This document shows, piece by piece, positions 44,815 to 53,206 of a stretch of 64,000 nucleotides of DNA. The notes beneath the pieces were generated by a model. It saw nothing but the letters and a program-made list of their open reading frames with translations. It did not search any database and had not been told where the DNA came from. The DNA lies in the NCBI RefSeq assembly GCF_024628805.1, contig NZ_CP102382.1, forward strand, positions 310,001-374,000, in the 5' to 3' direction. The translations under genes and the position numbers were made by a program. Positions within the stretch are counted from its first letter, which is position 1. Each line of letters starts with the position of its first letter. This DNA is from Paenimyroides aestuarii. Lineage in GTDB: Bacteria; Bacteroidota; Bacteroidia; Flavobacteriales; Flavobacteriaceae.

Positions 44815-45357
44815 TTATTGATATTCTTTAAGTAACTCTTTTAATTTTAATAAGGTGCTTCGCATTTTTGTTTTTACAGTTCCCAAAGGTATGCTTAATT
44901 TCTCGGAAATTTCCACTTGTGTATATCCTTGATAATAAGCCAATATAATGAGTTCTTTTTTATCTGCATCTAATTGATCCAATACCTTTGCAAAACCAAT
45001 AAAATCTGCGGTGTTTATGGTATCTTCTTTTAAAGCATATACGACATCTGTTACCGATTGGTTTTTTAATTGATTTTGAAATGATTTAGATTTTAAGTAA
45101 TCGATTGCTGTATTTCGCGCAATATTAATCATCCAAGTGTAGAGCCGCCCTTTGGATTCATCATATTGCCCAATGCCATTCCATATTTTCACAAAAACAT
45201 CTTGAATAACTTCTTCGGTATATTCTTTAGACGATACAATGCGCAACACCACACCATACAAAGCACCACAATAATGGCTGTATAGATGGTTAAATGCCGC
45301 TTCGCTTTTCTGTTTTAATAAAACAACGAGATCTTCTTCTGAATATATAGTTTTAAT
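44815..45357 (-). CDS. ECF sigma factor with non-standard start (AUU)
   Basis: A 180-residue ECF sigma factor if translation starts at ATT 45357. The open frame runs from a stop at about 45370 and has no ATG, GTG or TTG before TTG 45261, which would remove the first 32 residues of region 2. From ATT the product begins (M)KTIYSEEDLVVLLKQKSEAAF, the normal N terminus of the family. A promoter -7 element lies only about 20 nt upstream, leaving no room for an earlier start. Region 2: EEVIQDVFVKIWNGIGQYDESKGRLYTWMINIARN; region 4: YTQVEISEKLSIPLGTVKTKMRSTLLKLKELL. It is partner to the anti-sigma gene 1 nt downstream. Confidence 0.85.
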   Translation of the reverse strand: MKTIYSEEDLVVLLKQKSEAAFNHLYSHYCGALYGVVLRIVSSKEYTEEVIQDVFVKIWNGIGQYDESKGRLYTWMINIARNTAIDYLKSKSFQNQLKNQSVTDVVYALKEDTINTADFIGFAKVLDQLDADKKELIILAYYQGYTQVEISEKLSIPLGTVKTKMRSTLLKLKELLKEYQ

Positions 45358-45375
45358 AGCTTTCTTATTTTATTT

Positions 45376-45383
45376 CAAAAGTA
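45376..45383 (-). promoter_or_regulatory. Promoter -7 element of the sigma/anti-sigma operon
   Basis: TACTTTTG on the minus strand is a full match to TAnnTTTG. Transcription should begin near 45369, about 12 nt before the proposed ATT start. Confidence 0.5.
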
Positions 45384-45484
45384 CACATTTTTATGCTACT
45401 ACCACATCTGAATTAAAAATTATCTCGTACATATTATAAAACAGTAAGAAAATCAATCTATTCATCAACAAAAAATTACCAATT

Positions 45485-46018
45485 ATGAAATCAATCTATC
45501 AAATAATAGTGTATTTATTATTTGTTTGCAATATGCAAGTTGCTTTTTCGCAATCTAATTCTTTCCAAACAAATAACCCGTATTATTCCCGAACAGATAC
45601 AACTGTTTTAAAAGTATCAAATGCCGTTTGGAAAAAAATTCTTTCCAAAGAACTGTATCAAGTTGCCCGCGAAGCTGCCACCGAGCGTGCTTTTACAGGT
45701 GCTTATTACAAACACAATGCAAAGGGCACTTATTACTGTGCGGTTTGCGGTAACGGTCTGTTTTTATCCACTGCCAAATTTGCATCAACTTGCGGGTGGC
45801 CGTCTTTTTATGAGCCTTTGCGCAAAAAAAGTGTGATGTATAAAAAAGATGAATCGCACCAAATGATACGCACCGAGGTGCTTTGCGGACGATGCGGATC
45901 GCATTTAGGACATCTTTTTGATGATGGCCCACCGCCAACCGGCAAACGCTTTTGTATGAACTCGATCAGTTTGCATTTTGAACCACTCGCAACATCAACC
46001 AAATTGGGAGTTTTTTAA
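45485..46018 (+). CDS. msrB: Peptide-methionine (R)-S-oxide reductase, secreted
   Basis: A 177-residue MsrB that reduces the R epimer of methionine sulfoxide in proteins. It starts with a signal peptide (about 1-22, ending AFSQ), so it acts outside the cytoplasm. Catalytic domain about 45-168: TERAFTGAYYKHNAKGTYYC, zinc ligands in CAVC and CGRC, TCGWPSFYEP, GSHLGHLFDDGPPPTGKRFCMNS. The Cys of RFCMNS is the nucleophile. It needs a periplasmic reductant not seen here. It is divergent from the sigma operon and heads a run of oxidative-stress-type genes. Confidence 0.95.
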   Translation: MKSIYQIIVYLLFVCNMQVAFSQSNSFQTNNPYYSRTDTTVLKVSNAVWKKILSKELYQVAREAATERAFTGAYYKHNAKGTYYCAVCGNGLFLSTAKFASTCGWPSFYEPLRKKSVMYKKDESHQMIRTEVLCGRCGSHLGHLFDDGPPPTGKRFCMNSISLHFEPLATSTKLGVF

Positions 46019-46138
46019 GAAAAGTAGCATCTATCTTAAAAAAAATTAAAAAAAAAGCATCCAACTGAAATCCAAATAAAAAAATCTGTCGTAAATGAAC
46101 ATATAAACAAATTACTAATCTTAAAAAAAAAAATAGAA

Positions 46139-46708
46139 ATGAAAATTCAATCAACAATCTCAGCATTTGTTTTAGCAGCTTTAACATGTGCTTTTAGCGG
46201 AACAGCTTCTGCCCAAACGATGAAAGAACAAACGGTAATGGTGGGTGGTGCACCTATGTATCCATCCAAAAACATCATTGAAAATGCCGTAAATTCAAAA
46301 GACCACAAAACATTGGTGGCTGCTGTAAAAGCTGCTGGCTTAGTGGAAACTTTACAAGGTGATGGTCCTTTTACCGTATTTGCACCAACCGACAAAGCAT
46401 TCGCTAAATTGCCAAAAGGCACCGTGGAAGAGCTTTTAAAACCAGAAAACAAACCCATGCTTACAAAAGTGCTGACTTATCATGTGCTGGCAGGAAATTA
46501 CAGTGCAAAACAAGTTTGGGATGCTGTGAAAGCGGGAAACGGAAAAGCAACTATGGCTACTGTTGCCGGCACACCATTGACATTTTGGACTAAAGGAAAA
46601 GATTTATATGTAACCGATGTGAAAGGAAACAACGCAAAAGTAACCATTGCCGATGTTAACCAATCAAACGGTGTGATTCATGTAATTGATACTGTTTTAA
46701 TGCCTTAA
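46139..46708 (+). CDS. Secreted fasciclin-domain protein
   Basis: A 189-residue secreted protein (signal ending ASAQ). One fasciclin (FAS1) domain covers about residues 48-187. The H1 region reads DGPFTVFAPTDKAFAKLPKGTVEELL and the H2 region reads LTYHVLAGNYSAKQVWDAV, then VTIADVNQSNGVIHVIDTVLMP. FAS1 domains mediate adhesion or protein interaction at the cell surface. It is followed 10 bp later by two ferritin-like genes, so they are likely one operon. Confidence 0.95.
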   Translation: MKIQSTISAFVLAALTCAFSGTASAQTMKEQTVMVGGAPMYPSKNIIENAVNSKDHKTLVAAVKAAGLVETLQGDGPFTVFAPTDKAFAKLPKGTVEELLKPENKPMLTKVLTYHVLAGNYSAKQVWDAVKAGNGKATMATVAGTPLTFWTKGKDLYVTDVKGNNAKVTIADVNQSNGVIHVIDTVLMP

Positions 46709-46718
46709 ATATAATTGT

Positions 46719-47426
46719 ATGAAAAAAGAAATTATTAGTGTATCGAACGCACAAACCACGTTGGATACCGGCAGAAGAGATTTTCTAAAGCTTAGCGGCG
46801 TAACACTTGCTTTGGCAGGACTTACCTTGGTGGGCTGCGAAGACGAACCTATTATGGACACCAATATGGTTTTCGATTTAGGCAAGGGCGATGTGGGTAT
46901 ATTGAATTATGCGTATGCCTTGGAACAGCTCGAAGCTGATTTTTACACCAAAGTGGTAAATAATTTTTATGCAGGAATATCAAGCAAAGAAAAAGAACTA
47001 TTTACCGATTTGTATCACCATGAAGTAATCCACAGAGATTTTTTTAAAGCCGCAATTAGTGGTGCCACAACAAATGTGTTGCCTATGCTAGAATTTCATT
47101 ACCCGAATGTGAATTTCAATGATAGAAATTCGGTTTTAGCCACTGCAAAAGCTTTAGAAGATACAGGAGTGGCTGCATATAATGGTGCTGGAAAATATAT
47201 ATCGAATGCAGATTATTTGGTAATTGCTGGAAAAATTGTTTCGGTGGAAGCCCGCCACGCCGCAGCTATTAGAGATTTAATTAACCCAGGGTCTAGTGAT
47301 TTTTCAGGGGATGATGTTATTGACGCAAACGGATTGGATCTTGCAAAAGAACCCAGCGAAATTGTACCAACCGCAGCAGGTTTCATTAAAACGCCTTTCA
47401 CATGGAAAGAGCAAGGAATTCAGTAA
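46719..47426 (+). CDS. Ferritin-like protein with twin-arginine signal and lipobox
   Basis: A 235-residue protein of the Ferritin_2 type (four-helix bundle). The N terminus has a twin-arginine motif, GRRDFLKLSG, then a hydrophobic stretch ending LTLVGC, so it is probably exported folded and lipid-anchored. The ferritin-like part has Glu/His positions for a metal centre: ALEQLEADFY, HHEVIHRDFF, ALEDTGVAAYNG, VSVEARHAAAIRDL. Tat export fits a metal-loaded protein. A paralogue follows at once, and the pair sits with msrB and a fasciclin gene under the nearby sigma/anti-sigma pair. Confidence 0.88.
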   Translation: MKKEIISVSNAQTTLDTGRRDFLKLSGVTLALAGLTLVGCEDEPIMDTNMVFDLGKGDVGILNYAYALEQLEADFYTKVVNNFYAGISSKEKELFTDLYHHEVIHRDFFKAAISGATTNVLPMLEFHYPNVNFNDRNSVLATAKALEDTGVAAYNGAGKYISNADYLVIAGKIVSVEARHAAAIRDLINPGSSDFSGDDVIDANGLDLAKEPSEIVPTAAGFIKTPFTWKEQGIQ

Positions 47427-47443
47427 TTTAAAGATAACGTATT

Positions 47444-48259
47444 ATGAATTTACTAAAGATATTAAACAAGCTTTCAGATGATCAATTCTACACAAAACAA
47501 GCTTCAAGATTAGATGCCCTCACAGGCATGGCCGACATAGGAACTAAAGCGGCAATAGCAGCACTGCCGTTGGGTTTGGGTAGTTTGTTTACAACAACTG
47601 CTCAAGCAAAAAACAACGCTACAACTGCTCCAAATGCTTTTGCAGCAGGTGCATTGACCGATGCTTTGCAATTGGCACTCACCTTAGAATATTTAGAAGA
47701 TGAATATTACCGCATGGGGTTAGATGCCGGCGGCTTGATACCATCAGCAGACCGAACTGTTTTTATGCAAATTGCAAAACACGAAACAGCACATGTAGCT
47801 TTTCTAAAAGCAGCATTAACGTCATTGGGCGAAACTCCGGTAGCAAAACCCACTTTTGATTTTACAGCAGGTGGCAATTTTAACCCTTTTACAGACTATA
47901 ACCAGTTTCTAATTTTGGCACAAGCATTTGAAGACACCGGAGTACGTGCTTATAAAGGCCAGGCAGGAAATGTGATGGGCAACAAACAAATACTGCAAGC
48001 TGCTTTACAAATACACTCGGTTGAAGCACGCCATGCCTCGCAAATACGCCGAATGCGCAACAACAAAGGCTGGATTGAATTAGACAATGGCGGCAATATG
48101 CCGGCCGCAACCAATGCTGTTTATGCTGGCGAAGAAAACATTACCCAAGCAGGTTTTAACACCGCCAATGCATTTGGTGCAGCAGCTGGATCGGCAGCCT
48201 ATGATGAGGTACTAAGCGGATCGGATGCAGCCACGATAGCCGGCTTGTTCATTGTATAA
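47444..48259 (+). CDS. Ferritin-like protein (paralogue, exported)
   Basis: A 271-residue paralogue of the preceding gene. Residues 1-55 hold a helix with charged face and then a hydrophobic stretch, AAIAALPLGLGSLFTTTAQA, that may be a signal peptide, but there is no twin-arginine pair and no lipobox. The ferritin-like domain (about 60-240) shows LTLEYLEDEYYRMGLD, AKHETAHVAFLKAAL, QAFEDTGVRAYKGQ and HSVEARHASQIRRM, with the same metal-ligand pattern as its neighbour. It starts 17 bp after that gene. A hairpin terminator follows. Confidence 0.87.
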   Translation: MNLLKILNKLSDDQFYTKQASRLDALTGMADIGTKAAIAALPLGLGSLFTTTAQAKNNATTAPNAFAAGALTDALQLALTLEYLEDEYYRMGLDAGGLIPSADRTVFMQIAKHETAHVAFLKAALTSLGETPVAKPTFDFTAGGNFNPFTDYNQFLILAQAFEDTGVRAYKGQAGNVMGNKQILQAALQIHSVEARHASQIRRMRNNKGWIELDNGGNMPAATNAVYAGEENITQAGFNTANAFGAAAGSAAYDEVLSGSDAATIAGLFIV

Positions 48260-48413
48260 CACGCACCATTTTTTTAGGACTTTCTGTTCATAATTTTAGT
48301 TTTTAAGTTGATGATTAAAGCAGGTGGTTGGGCTACCTCTTAACAAAAAATAGAGGTAACAGTTTTTTAGTTGGTTTTATTTTTGTGCTGTATATACCAC
48401 CTCTTTAATGCTG

Positions 48414-48443
48414 AAAGACACGCTTTTTTAGGCGTGTCTTTTT
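48414..48443 (+). terminator. Terminator of the ferritin-like operon
   Basis: AAAGACACGC pairs with GCGTGTCTTTTTT around a T-rich loop. A weaker hairpin, TACCTC/GAGGTA, lies at about 48335-48359. Confidence 0.75.
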
Positions 48444-48457
48444 TCGTTTAAAACAAA

Positions 48458-48583
48458 CAACAGTAAGTGTTTTATAATAATACAGCCTCAATACGTGTGT
48501 AAAGAGGCTGTTGTGATTTAAAGGCACGGATTGCACCCGAGGCTTTAGCCGAACGGAACGAAGTTAAATCCGCGCGATCGGGG
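48458..48583. repeat. Composite palindromic element, copy A (with internal insertion)
   Basis: First of six copies. Parts in order: CAACAGTAAGTGTTTTATAA leader, the stem ACAGCCTC/GAGGCTGT around a 14-nt loop, a short spacer, then a REP-like unit, GCACGGATT...AATCCGCG. In this copy the REP palindrome is split by about 31 extra bases (48534-48564) starting CCCGAGGC. Confidence 0.85.
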
Positions 48584-48613
48584 TTTTGCTTTTTACCACA
48601 AACTATTAAACAT

Positions 48614-48721
48614 ACAACAACAGTAAAGTGTTTTATAATAAAACAGCCTCTATATGTGTGTAAAGAGGCTGTTGGTTTTTATTATTAATGCACGGGCAAC
48701 ATGCCCACGCCAGCGTGGGGG
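48614..48721. repeat. Composite palindromic element, copy B
   Basis: The same leader and ACAGCCTC/GAGGCTGT stem as copy A. It is followed by a different palindrome, GCACGGGCAACATGCCCACG then CCAGCGTGGGG, of REP type, which recurs at 57222. Confidence 0.85.
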
Positions 48722-48745
48722 TGTGTTTTTTCGCATAAAACAAAT

Positions 48746-48840
48746 AGCAGTAAAGTGTTTTATAATAATACAGCCTCAATACGTTTGTAAAGAGGCTGTT
48801 GGTTTTTAAAAGCACGGATTGCAAATCCGCGCGATCGGGT
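48746..48840. repeat. Composite palindromic element, copy C
   Basis: Complete copy: leader with GTAAAGTGTTTTATAATAA, stem ACAGCCTC/GAGGCTGT, then the REP unit CGGATTGCAAATCCG (a palindrome with a 3-nt centre). It lies just downstream of the immunity gene of cassette 1. Confidence 0.85.
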
Positions 48841-48906
48841 TTCGTGCGGTAGCTGGGACAGCTTTTTTTAAAATAGCCGTAGAGGTTGAAGTCAACCTAC
48901 ACACTA

Positions 48907-49176
48907 TCACCAAAAAATATAGTATACGAAAACGAAAAATAAGAATAATAAGATAGCCAAACTAATACACCAATATTTAGTTTTTTTAAAAACAATAAGT
49001 GAAAATATATTTATTAGAAAAACAATAATAAATATAGATATAGATATAATAAATAGAATCGATTTATCTCCGAAAGAATCTACTAAAAATCGTTTCACTA
49101 ATTTACTTTTTAAAACAAAAACAAAGAAAACAATTAAAATAATAGAATATATATTTGATTGAGCATTTTTATTCAT
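48907..49176 (-). CDS. Small membrane protein, likely immunity protein of cassette 1
   Basis: An 89-residue protein with three hydrophobic helices (about 8-25, 36-58 and 68-86) and very little else; rich in Ile, Phe and Val. It starts 4 bp after the stop codon of the Rhs/toxin gene at 49181, the place where immunity genes sit in Rhs systems. Membrane immunity proteins usually guard against toxins that reach the envelope, but this is only suggested by position. No family recognised. Downstream lies repeat copy C. Confidence 0.6.
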   Translation of the reverse strand: MNKNAQSNIYSIILIVFFVFVLKSKLVKRFLVDSFGDKSILFIISISIFIIVFLINIFSLIVFKKTKYWCISLAILLFLFFVFVYYIFW

Positions 49177-49180
49177 AACT

Positions 49181-50689
49181 TTATTTCGTTCTATATTTAT
49201 AACCTGCCGTTATTGCAGCTTGATCTCCAGTAGTATCACTGCCACCTTCATTTTTATTAGCAGCATCCAACAAAAAATCTAGTGGTGCTCCATTTAAAAA
49301 GCCTCTATGTCCCCACATAAAGTTACCAGCATCAGGCACATTATACAATGTATTTGATCCTTGAAATCTTATAAATGGAACTGAATTTACAAATCCTGAA
49401 CCCCAAAGTAATTCTGACATACTTATATCTGAAATTCGAAAGTGATGCTGAAAAAATGAAAATGAAAAATCATATTCATAATAAGATGCTTTAAGGTATT
49501 TTGCACTAAAAGCAACCTTGCCAAAGAAACTATCTTTATATTTTATCTCACCAGCATCTTTCATCACATTAGAAACTACTACTTTAGATATAAGATTGTA
49601 AAGTCTATCTCCTTTCTTAAACTCTTTTATTAATAATGGTGAATCATTTACATCATTGTATTTCAACTCATTACCATCTTCGTCAAAAAACGTATTAGTT
49701 TCGTCATTTTCAACTACATTCGTAACAATTCCTTGTCTATTAACCGTAATTTTATCTTCATTACCATCACCACACCCTTCACCAGATTCCTCTGCACTCA
49801 TTCCCGTAGGATCCGTAAACATAATCGGATTATTATGTACATACTGATAAGGCGTCATTGTTTGTTCCGCCAGCGGATCCACACTTACAAATATACTGAT
49901 TCTTGGATTATAATAACGAGCGTCGTAATAATACATTTGGGTAGCATCGTCTAATTCTTTTCCGTTGAATTTATATGCGTTGTTATACTTTCCTCCGTTA
50001 TACGTACTCTGGTTATGCTCTACAATCATCTCCCCAAACGGTAACGTTTCGTAGTAGTGACTCGGGCGTCCAAAGTTGTCTGTTAAATAGGTACTGCTAC
50101 CTAAATGGTCGGTATGGTACCACCAAATTGGTTTGCGTAATTCTTCATCATAATCTTCTCCAGGATCCTCGGTGTTTCCGCCGCCATCAACCCAATCGTC
50201 GTCTTCATCCTCTGGTGTGATAGGTTCATCAATTGGATCTGATGGTAAAGGTACACATTTATAGGTTTCTTCCACATAATTTAACACCTCACAGGCATTG
50301 CTTAAATCAGGTAGCAGATGGGTGTCTATATAAATCATTGCCAATACAGGGCAGAGATCAATTTCACCGATGATAGGTTGTTCCTCGCAATCGCATTGTT
50401 CAAAAACTACATTACAATTTGAAGGCCATTCCCCATCGCCATGTATAAAACGTTCCCAACAGCCATAACTATCAATTATATCGTTTCTTTCTATGCATAC
50501 ATTAATACACTGATACCATTCAAAAAATGCCGATCCTTCCCCATTTTGAATCTGAACAGCCAACTGTGCTACCAAAATATTCAAATCGGTTAAACAGTCT
50601 GCCTGCTGCTGTTGCCCGGGTGTTAATGTTGGATCTGTTGGATCTACAGGAACATTGCCCGGATTGTTTTCATCAATCGGTGTACACAC
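49181..50689 (-). CDS. Orphan Rhs C-terminal cassette 1 with toxin-44-like tail
   Basis: At least 502 residues from a GTG at 50689; the frame stays open to about 50820, so this is probably a 5'-truncated rhs fragment with no true start. Order: Cys-rich segment (CLTDLNILVAQLAVQIQNG, CIERNDIIDSYGCWERF), acidic linker, then the Rhs core WWYHTDHLGSSTYLTDNFGRPSHYYETLPFGE, FNGKELDDATQMYYYDARYY and DPLAEQTMTPYQYVHNNPIMFTDPTGM. The variable tail (about residue 300-502) ends with VPDAGNFMWGHRGFLNG and a DQAAITAGYKYR motif, like the DAGN region of polymorphic toxin type 44 (tentative). Its first block is nearly identical to cassette 3. Confidence 0.75.
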   Translation of the reverse strand: MCTPIDENNPGNVPVDPTDPTLTPGQQQQADCLTDLNILVAQLAVQIQNGEGSAFFEWYQCINVCIERNDIIDSYGCWERFIHGDGEWPSNCNVVFEQCDCEEQPIIGEIDLCPVLAMIYIDTHLLPDLSNACEVLNYVEETYKCVPLPSDPIDEPITPEDEDDDWVDGGGNTEDPGEDYDEELRKPIWWYHTDHLGSSTYLTDNFGRPSHYYETLPFGEMIVEHNQSTYNGGKYNNAYKFNGKELDDATQMYYYDARYYNPRISIFVSVDPLAEQTMTPYQYVHNNPIMFTDPTGMSAEESGEGCGDGNEDKITVNRQGIVTNVVENDETNTFFDEDGNELKYNDVNDSPLLIKEFKKGDRLYNLISKVVVSNVMKDAGEIKYKDSFFGKVAFSAKYLKASYYEYDFSFSFFQHHFRISDISMSELLWGSGFVNSVPFIRFQGSNTLYNVPDAGNFMWGHRGFLNGAPLDFLLDAANKNEGGSDTTGDQAAITAGYKYRTK

Positions 50690-50785
50690 ATATTGGTTTA
50701 CCGCAATTAATGCTTCACAGCTTGTAGCTGAATTATTGATGATTTCGTCGATTGCATCGATACAATGGATTACTGATGCGGTGGG

Positions 50786-50813
50786 AAAACACCAAGCTAC
50801 AGCCTGGCGTTTT
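50786..50813. repeat. Inverted repeat at the 5' junction of cassette 1
   Basis: AAAACACCA, a 10-nt loop and TGGCGTTTT form a hairpin. The same unit, with a perfect stem, is at 55550-55577, at the same point of cassette 3, where Rhs similarity begins. Confidence 0.75.
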
Positions 50814-50840
50814 GCTTTTTACCGCAAACTATTAAATGTG

Positions 50841-50936
50841 CAACAGCAGTAAAGTTTTTTATAATAATACAGCCTCAATACGTGTGTAAAGAGGCTGTTG
50901 GTTTAAAAGCACGGATTGCAAATCCGCGCCATCGGG
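50841..50936. repeat. Composite palindromic element, copy D
   Basis: CAACAGCAGTAAAG leader, intact ACAGCCTC/GAGGCTGT stem, then the REP unit GCACGGATTGCAAATCCGCG. It sits between cassette 2 and cassette 1. Confidence 0.85.
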
Positions 50937-50995
50937 ATTTTAATTATAAATACGGTTTACAAGCGTTTTAAATTTCATCAACACTTCTGATACAT

Positions 50996-51463
50996 CTAAC
51001 CTTGATACATTTCCTCACCGCTATCCAAACTTTGTAAGCCACATTTGGGGTGTGTTGTTTTAACAACTTTTCCTAGTGAATCAGTCCATACTCGTAAATA
51101 GAACTCAGATCTTCCTCCCCCAAATTTTTTTATTGTGTAACTGCTATTAGGCTTAAAAACATATTTATTACCTTCATAAATACGTCCTCCTTGTCTGATT
51201 ATATATCCAGAAGGAATATTGGATAAATCTAGCTCATTTGGTATTCTTACACTTATTTCCCCACTCCAATAAATCAGTAAACCTGCTTCAACAGCAAAAT
51301 TATTACTTTTTATGGAATCATTTTTTATGGTTAAATTATCTATGGGATTACTATTACAGTTCAAAATAACTTGTTTCTGAATATCGAAACTCAATTCGTG
51401 ATCTTGTCGTTTGCATCCTAACAGAAATAAACCCACAAATCCAATATAAATATATTTAATCAT
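50996..51463 (-). CDS. Lipoprotein, likely immunity protein of cassette 2
   Basis: A 155-residue predicted lipoprotein (signal MIKYIYIGFVGLFLLGC, lipobox LLGC). The mature part is beta-rich with a Gly-rich GRIYEGNKYVFKPNSSYTIKKFGGGRSEFYLR region. It begins inside the stop region of the upstream toxin fragment, overlapping by 8 nt, so the two were translated together. Position and export to the periplasmic membrane suggest it protects against a toxin delivered to or acting in the periplasm. Family not recognised. Confidence 0.65.
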   Translation of the reverse strand: MIKYIYIGFVGLFLLGCKRQDHELSFDIQKQVILNCNSNPIDNLTIKNDSIKSNNFAVEAGLLIYWSGEISVRIPNELDLSNIPSGYIIRQGGRIYEGNKYVFKPNSSYTIKKFGGGRSEFYLRVWTDSLGKVVKTTHPKCGLQSLDSGEEMYQG

Positions 51464-51884
51464 CTTCCGTTAATTTAGGTCGTTCTTCTCTATATTTTTT
51501 CCACCAGGTATCTATTCTCTTTATTTTATCATCTTCAGTATTTTTAGAATTTTCGAGTAATTTCTTCAACTTGTTTTCTCCGTAATACTTATTAACAAAT
51601 TCATTAAAATCTTCAAATGTTCTTTCTCCAACATTTGCTTGTCTTTCTTTTCTAGAAAAAGGTCCATCGTGCCAATCAGCACCAAATATGAAATTTAAAA
51701 AATACTCCCCCATTGATTCATTAATATGATTAAAATTACCATCTTTTAAATGTTCAATATGACCAGCTTCATGAGCATTTCTAGTTAAAAAAGCAATTGT
51801 ATACCTAGGATCCACTGCTTTACTTCCCTCTCTTGGAATTTGTTGTCGTACACCATACCAGACGACACATTTGCGTTTTAATTT
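51456..51884 (-). pseudogene. Toxin tail fragment of cassette 2 with HEAGH motif
   Basis: A C-terminal fragment of about 140 residues, without a start codon or any Rhs core. The open frame starts at about 51884, just beside the IS4-family element, and reads RQQIPREGSKAVDPRYTIAF, then TRNAHEAGHIEHLKDGN, containing HEAGH, a fit to the HExxH zinc-metallopeptidase motif. The rest is helical and charged (FVNKYYGENKLKKLLENS). A GTG at 51815 is the first possible start but would remove part of the domain. It ends overlapping the immunity lipoprotein gene. Likely a silent cassette cut off from its Rhs carrier. Confidence 0.65.
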
Positions 51885-51902
51885 TTACCACAAACTCATT
51901 AC

Positions 51903-53206
51903 TGTCCCATTAAAATTTGGAATTGTTCTTAGAAATATTTGAAATTTAGTTAATTGCATCGGTTTTACTAGCGAACGGACTTGAATTTATAGTTTTGGAT
52001 TTAGATAATCCAATAGCATATGTTTCAAGATAAATACGTTTTTGCTCAACTTGTTTCGTTTTTCAATCGAAGTAAATTTAATCGTATTGTTGCCAAATAT
52101 AATGGAGACAAATACGTAAAACATTTCACTTGCTGGAATCAGTTACTTGCTTTGATGTTTGGGCAATTGTCGAATCGCGAAAGTTTGAGAGATTTAATAA
52201 ACGCTCTTGATGCTCATCACTCAAAATGTTATCATTTAGGAATGGGTAAAAACGTTTCAAGATCTTCTTTGGCAAGAGCTAATCAAGATAGAGACTACCG
52301 CATTTTCGAAGAGTATGCCTATTATTTGGTAAGCCAAGCCAGAGCGAAACGTATTTCTGAAATCTTCAAACTCGGAGGGAATGTTTATGCTTTTGATTCA
52401 ACCACGATTGACTTATGTCTTTCTGTATTCTGGTGGCAAAGTTCCGAAAGAAAAAAGGAGGGATAAAAGTGCATACATTATACGATGTGGAAACACAGAT
52501 TCCAACATTTTTCCATATCACCACAGCTTCTGAACATGACTCTAAAGCAATGAACGAAATACCGTATGAATCAGAATCGTATTACGTCTTTGACCGCGCT
52601 TATAACAACTTCAAGATGTTGTATAAAATTCATCAGATCGGAGCCTTCTTCGTTATCAGAACAAAGAAGAATCTTCAATATAAGTCTATTAAATGGAAGC
52701 GTAGATTGCCTAAAAACATACTTTCAGATGCAACAATTGAATTGACAGGATTTTATCCCAAACAATACTATCCTAAACACTTACGATTGGTCAAATATTG
52801 GGATGAGCAACAAAATCGAGAATTTGTTTTCTTAACCAATGCTATGCAAATTTCTGCGCTTCAAGTTGCAGAACTTTATAGAAATCGCTGGCAAGTCGAG
52901 CTCTTTTTTAAATGGTTAAAACAACATCTTAGAATTAAAAAGTTTTGGGGAACTACTGAAAATGCAGTTCGCATACAACTCTATGTCGCAATATGTACTT
53001 ATTGTTTGGTTGCAATCGTCCAAAAAGATATGCAACTTGATAGAACCACATATGAAATTTTGCAAATACTGAGTATATCATTAACCGACAAAACAAAACT
53101 TAGAGACCCTTTTTGATAAAACTAAATTTCAAAATGACAATGAACGAAATAGGCTTAATGAGCCAAGTTTGTTTAATTTTTAATACGTCACAATTTTAAT
53201 GGGACA
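51903..53206 (+). mobile_element. IS4-family insertion sequence
   Basis: About 1.3 kb bounded by the inverted repeat TGTCCCATTAAAATT (51903-51917) and its complement (53192-53206). CCACAAACT occurs on both sides at slightly different distances, matching the text that precedes other copies of the palindromic element rather than a clean target duplication. The element contains a frameshifted transposase and separates cassette 2 from its upstream part. Confidence 0.85.
52020..53116 (+). pseudogene. IS4-family transposase, frameshifted
   Basis: Two overlapping pieces of one transposase. The first (52020-52466) has the DUF4372-type N terminus (FAQLVSFFNRSKFNRIV) and the first Asp in YAFDSTTIDLCLSVFWW. 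The second (52415-53116) reads WAKFRKKKGGIKVHTLYDVE in the shifted frame, then VFDRAYNNF (second Asp) and YRNRWQVELFFKWLKQHL with the catalytic Glu. Loss of one G in the GGTGGGC-like stretch at about 52434-52438 explains the shift. The C terminus is complete. Inactive as written, unless this is a sequencing error. Confidence 0.87.

Noticed and set aside
8381..48676. Palindromic elements as MITEs of the IS1182 element, because both contain AAGAGGCTGT
   Set aside because: In the IS the sequence faces inward from the ends (GAGGCTGTCC...GGACAGCCTC), while in the repeat it is the reverse order (ACAGCCTC...GAGGCTGT); similarity stops after about ten bases.
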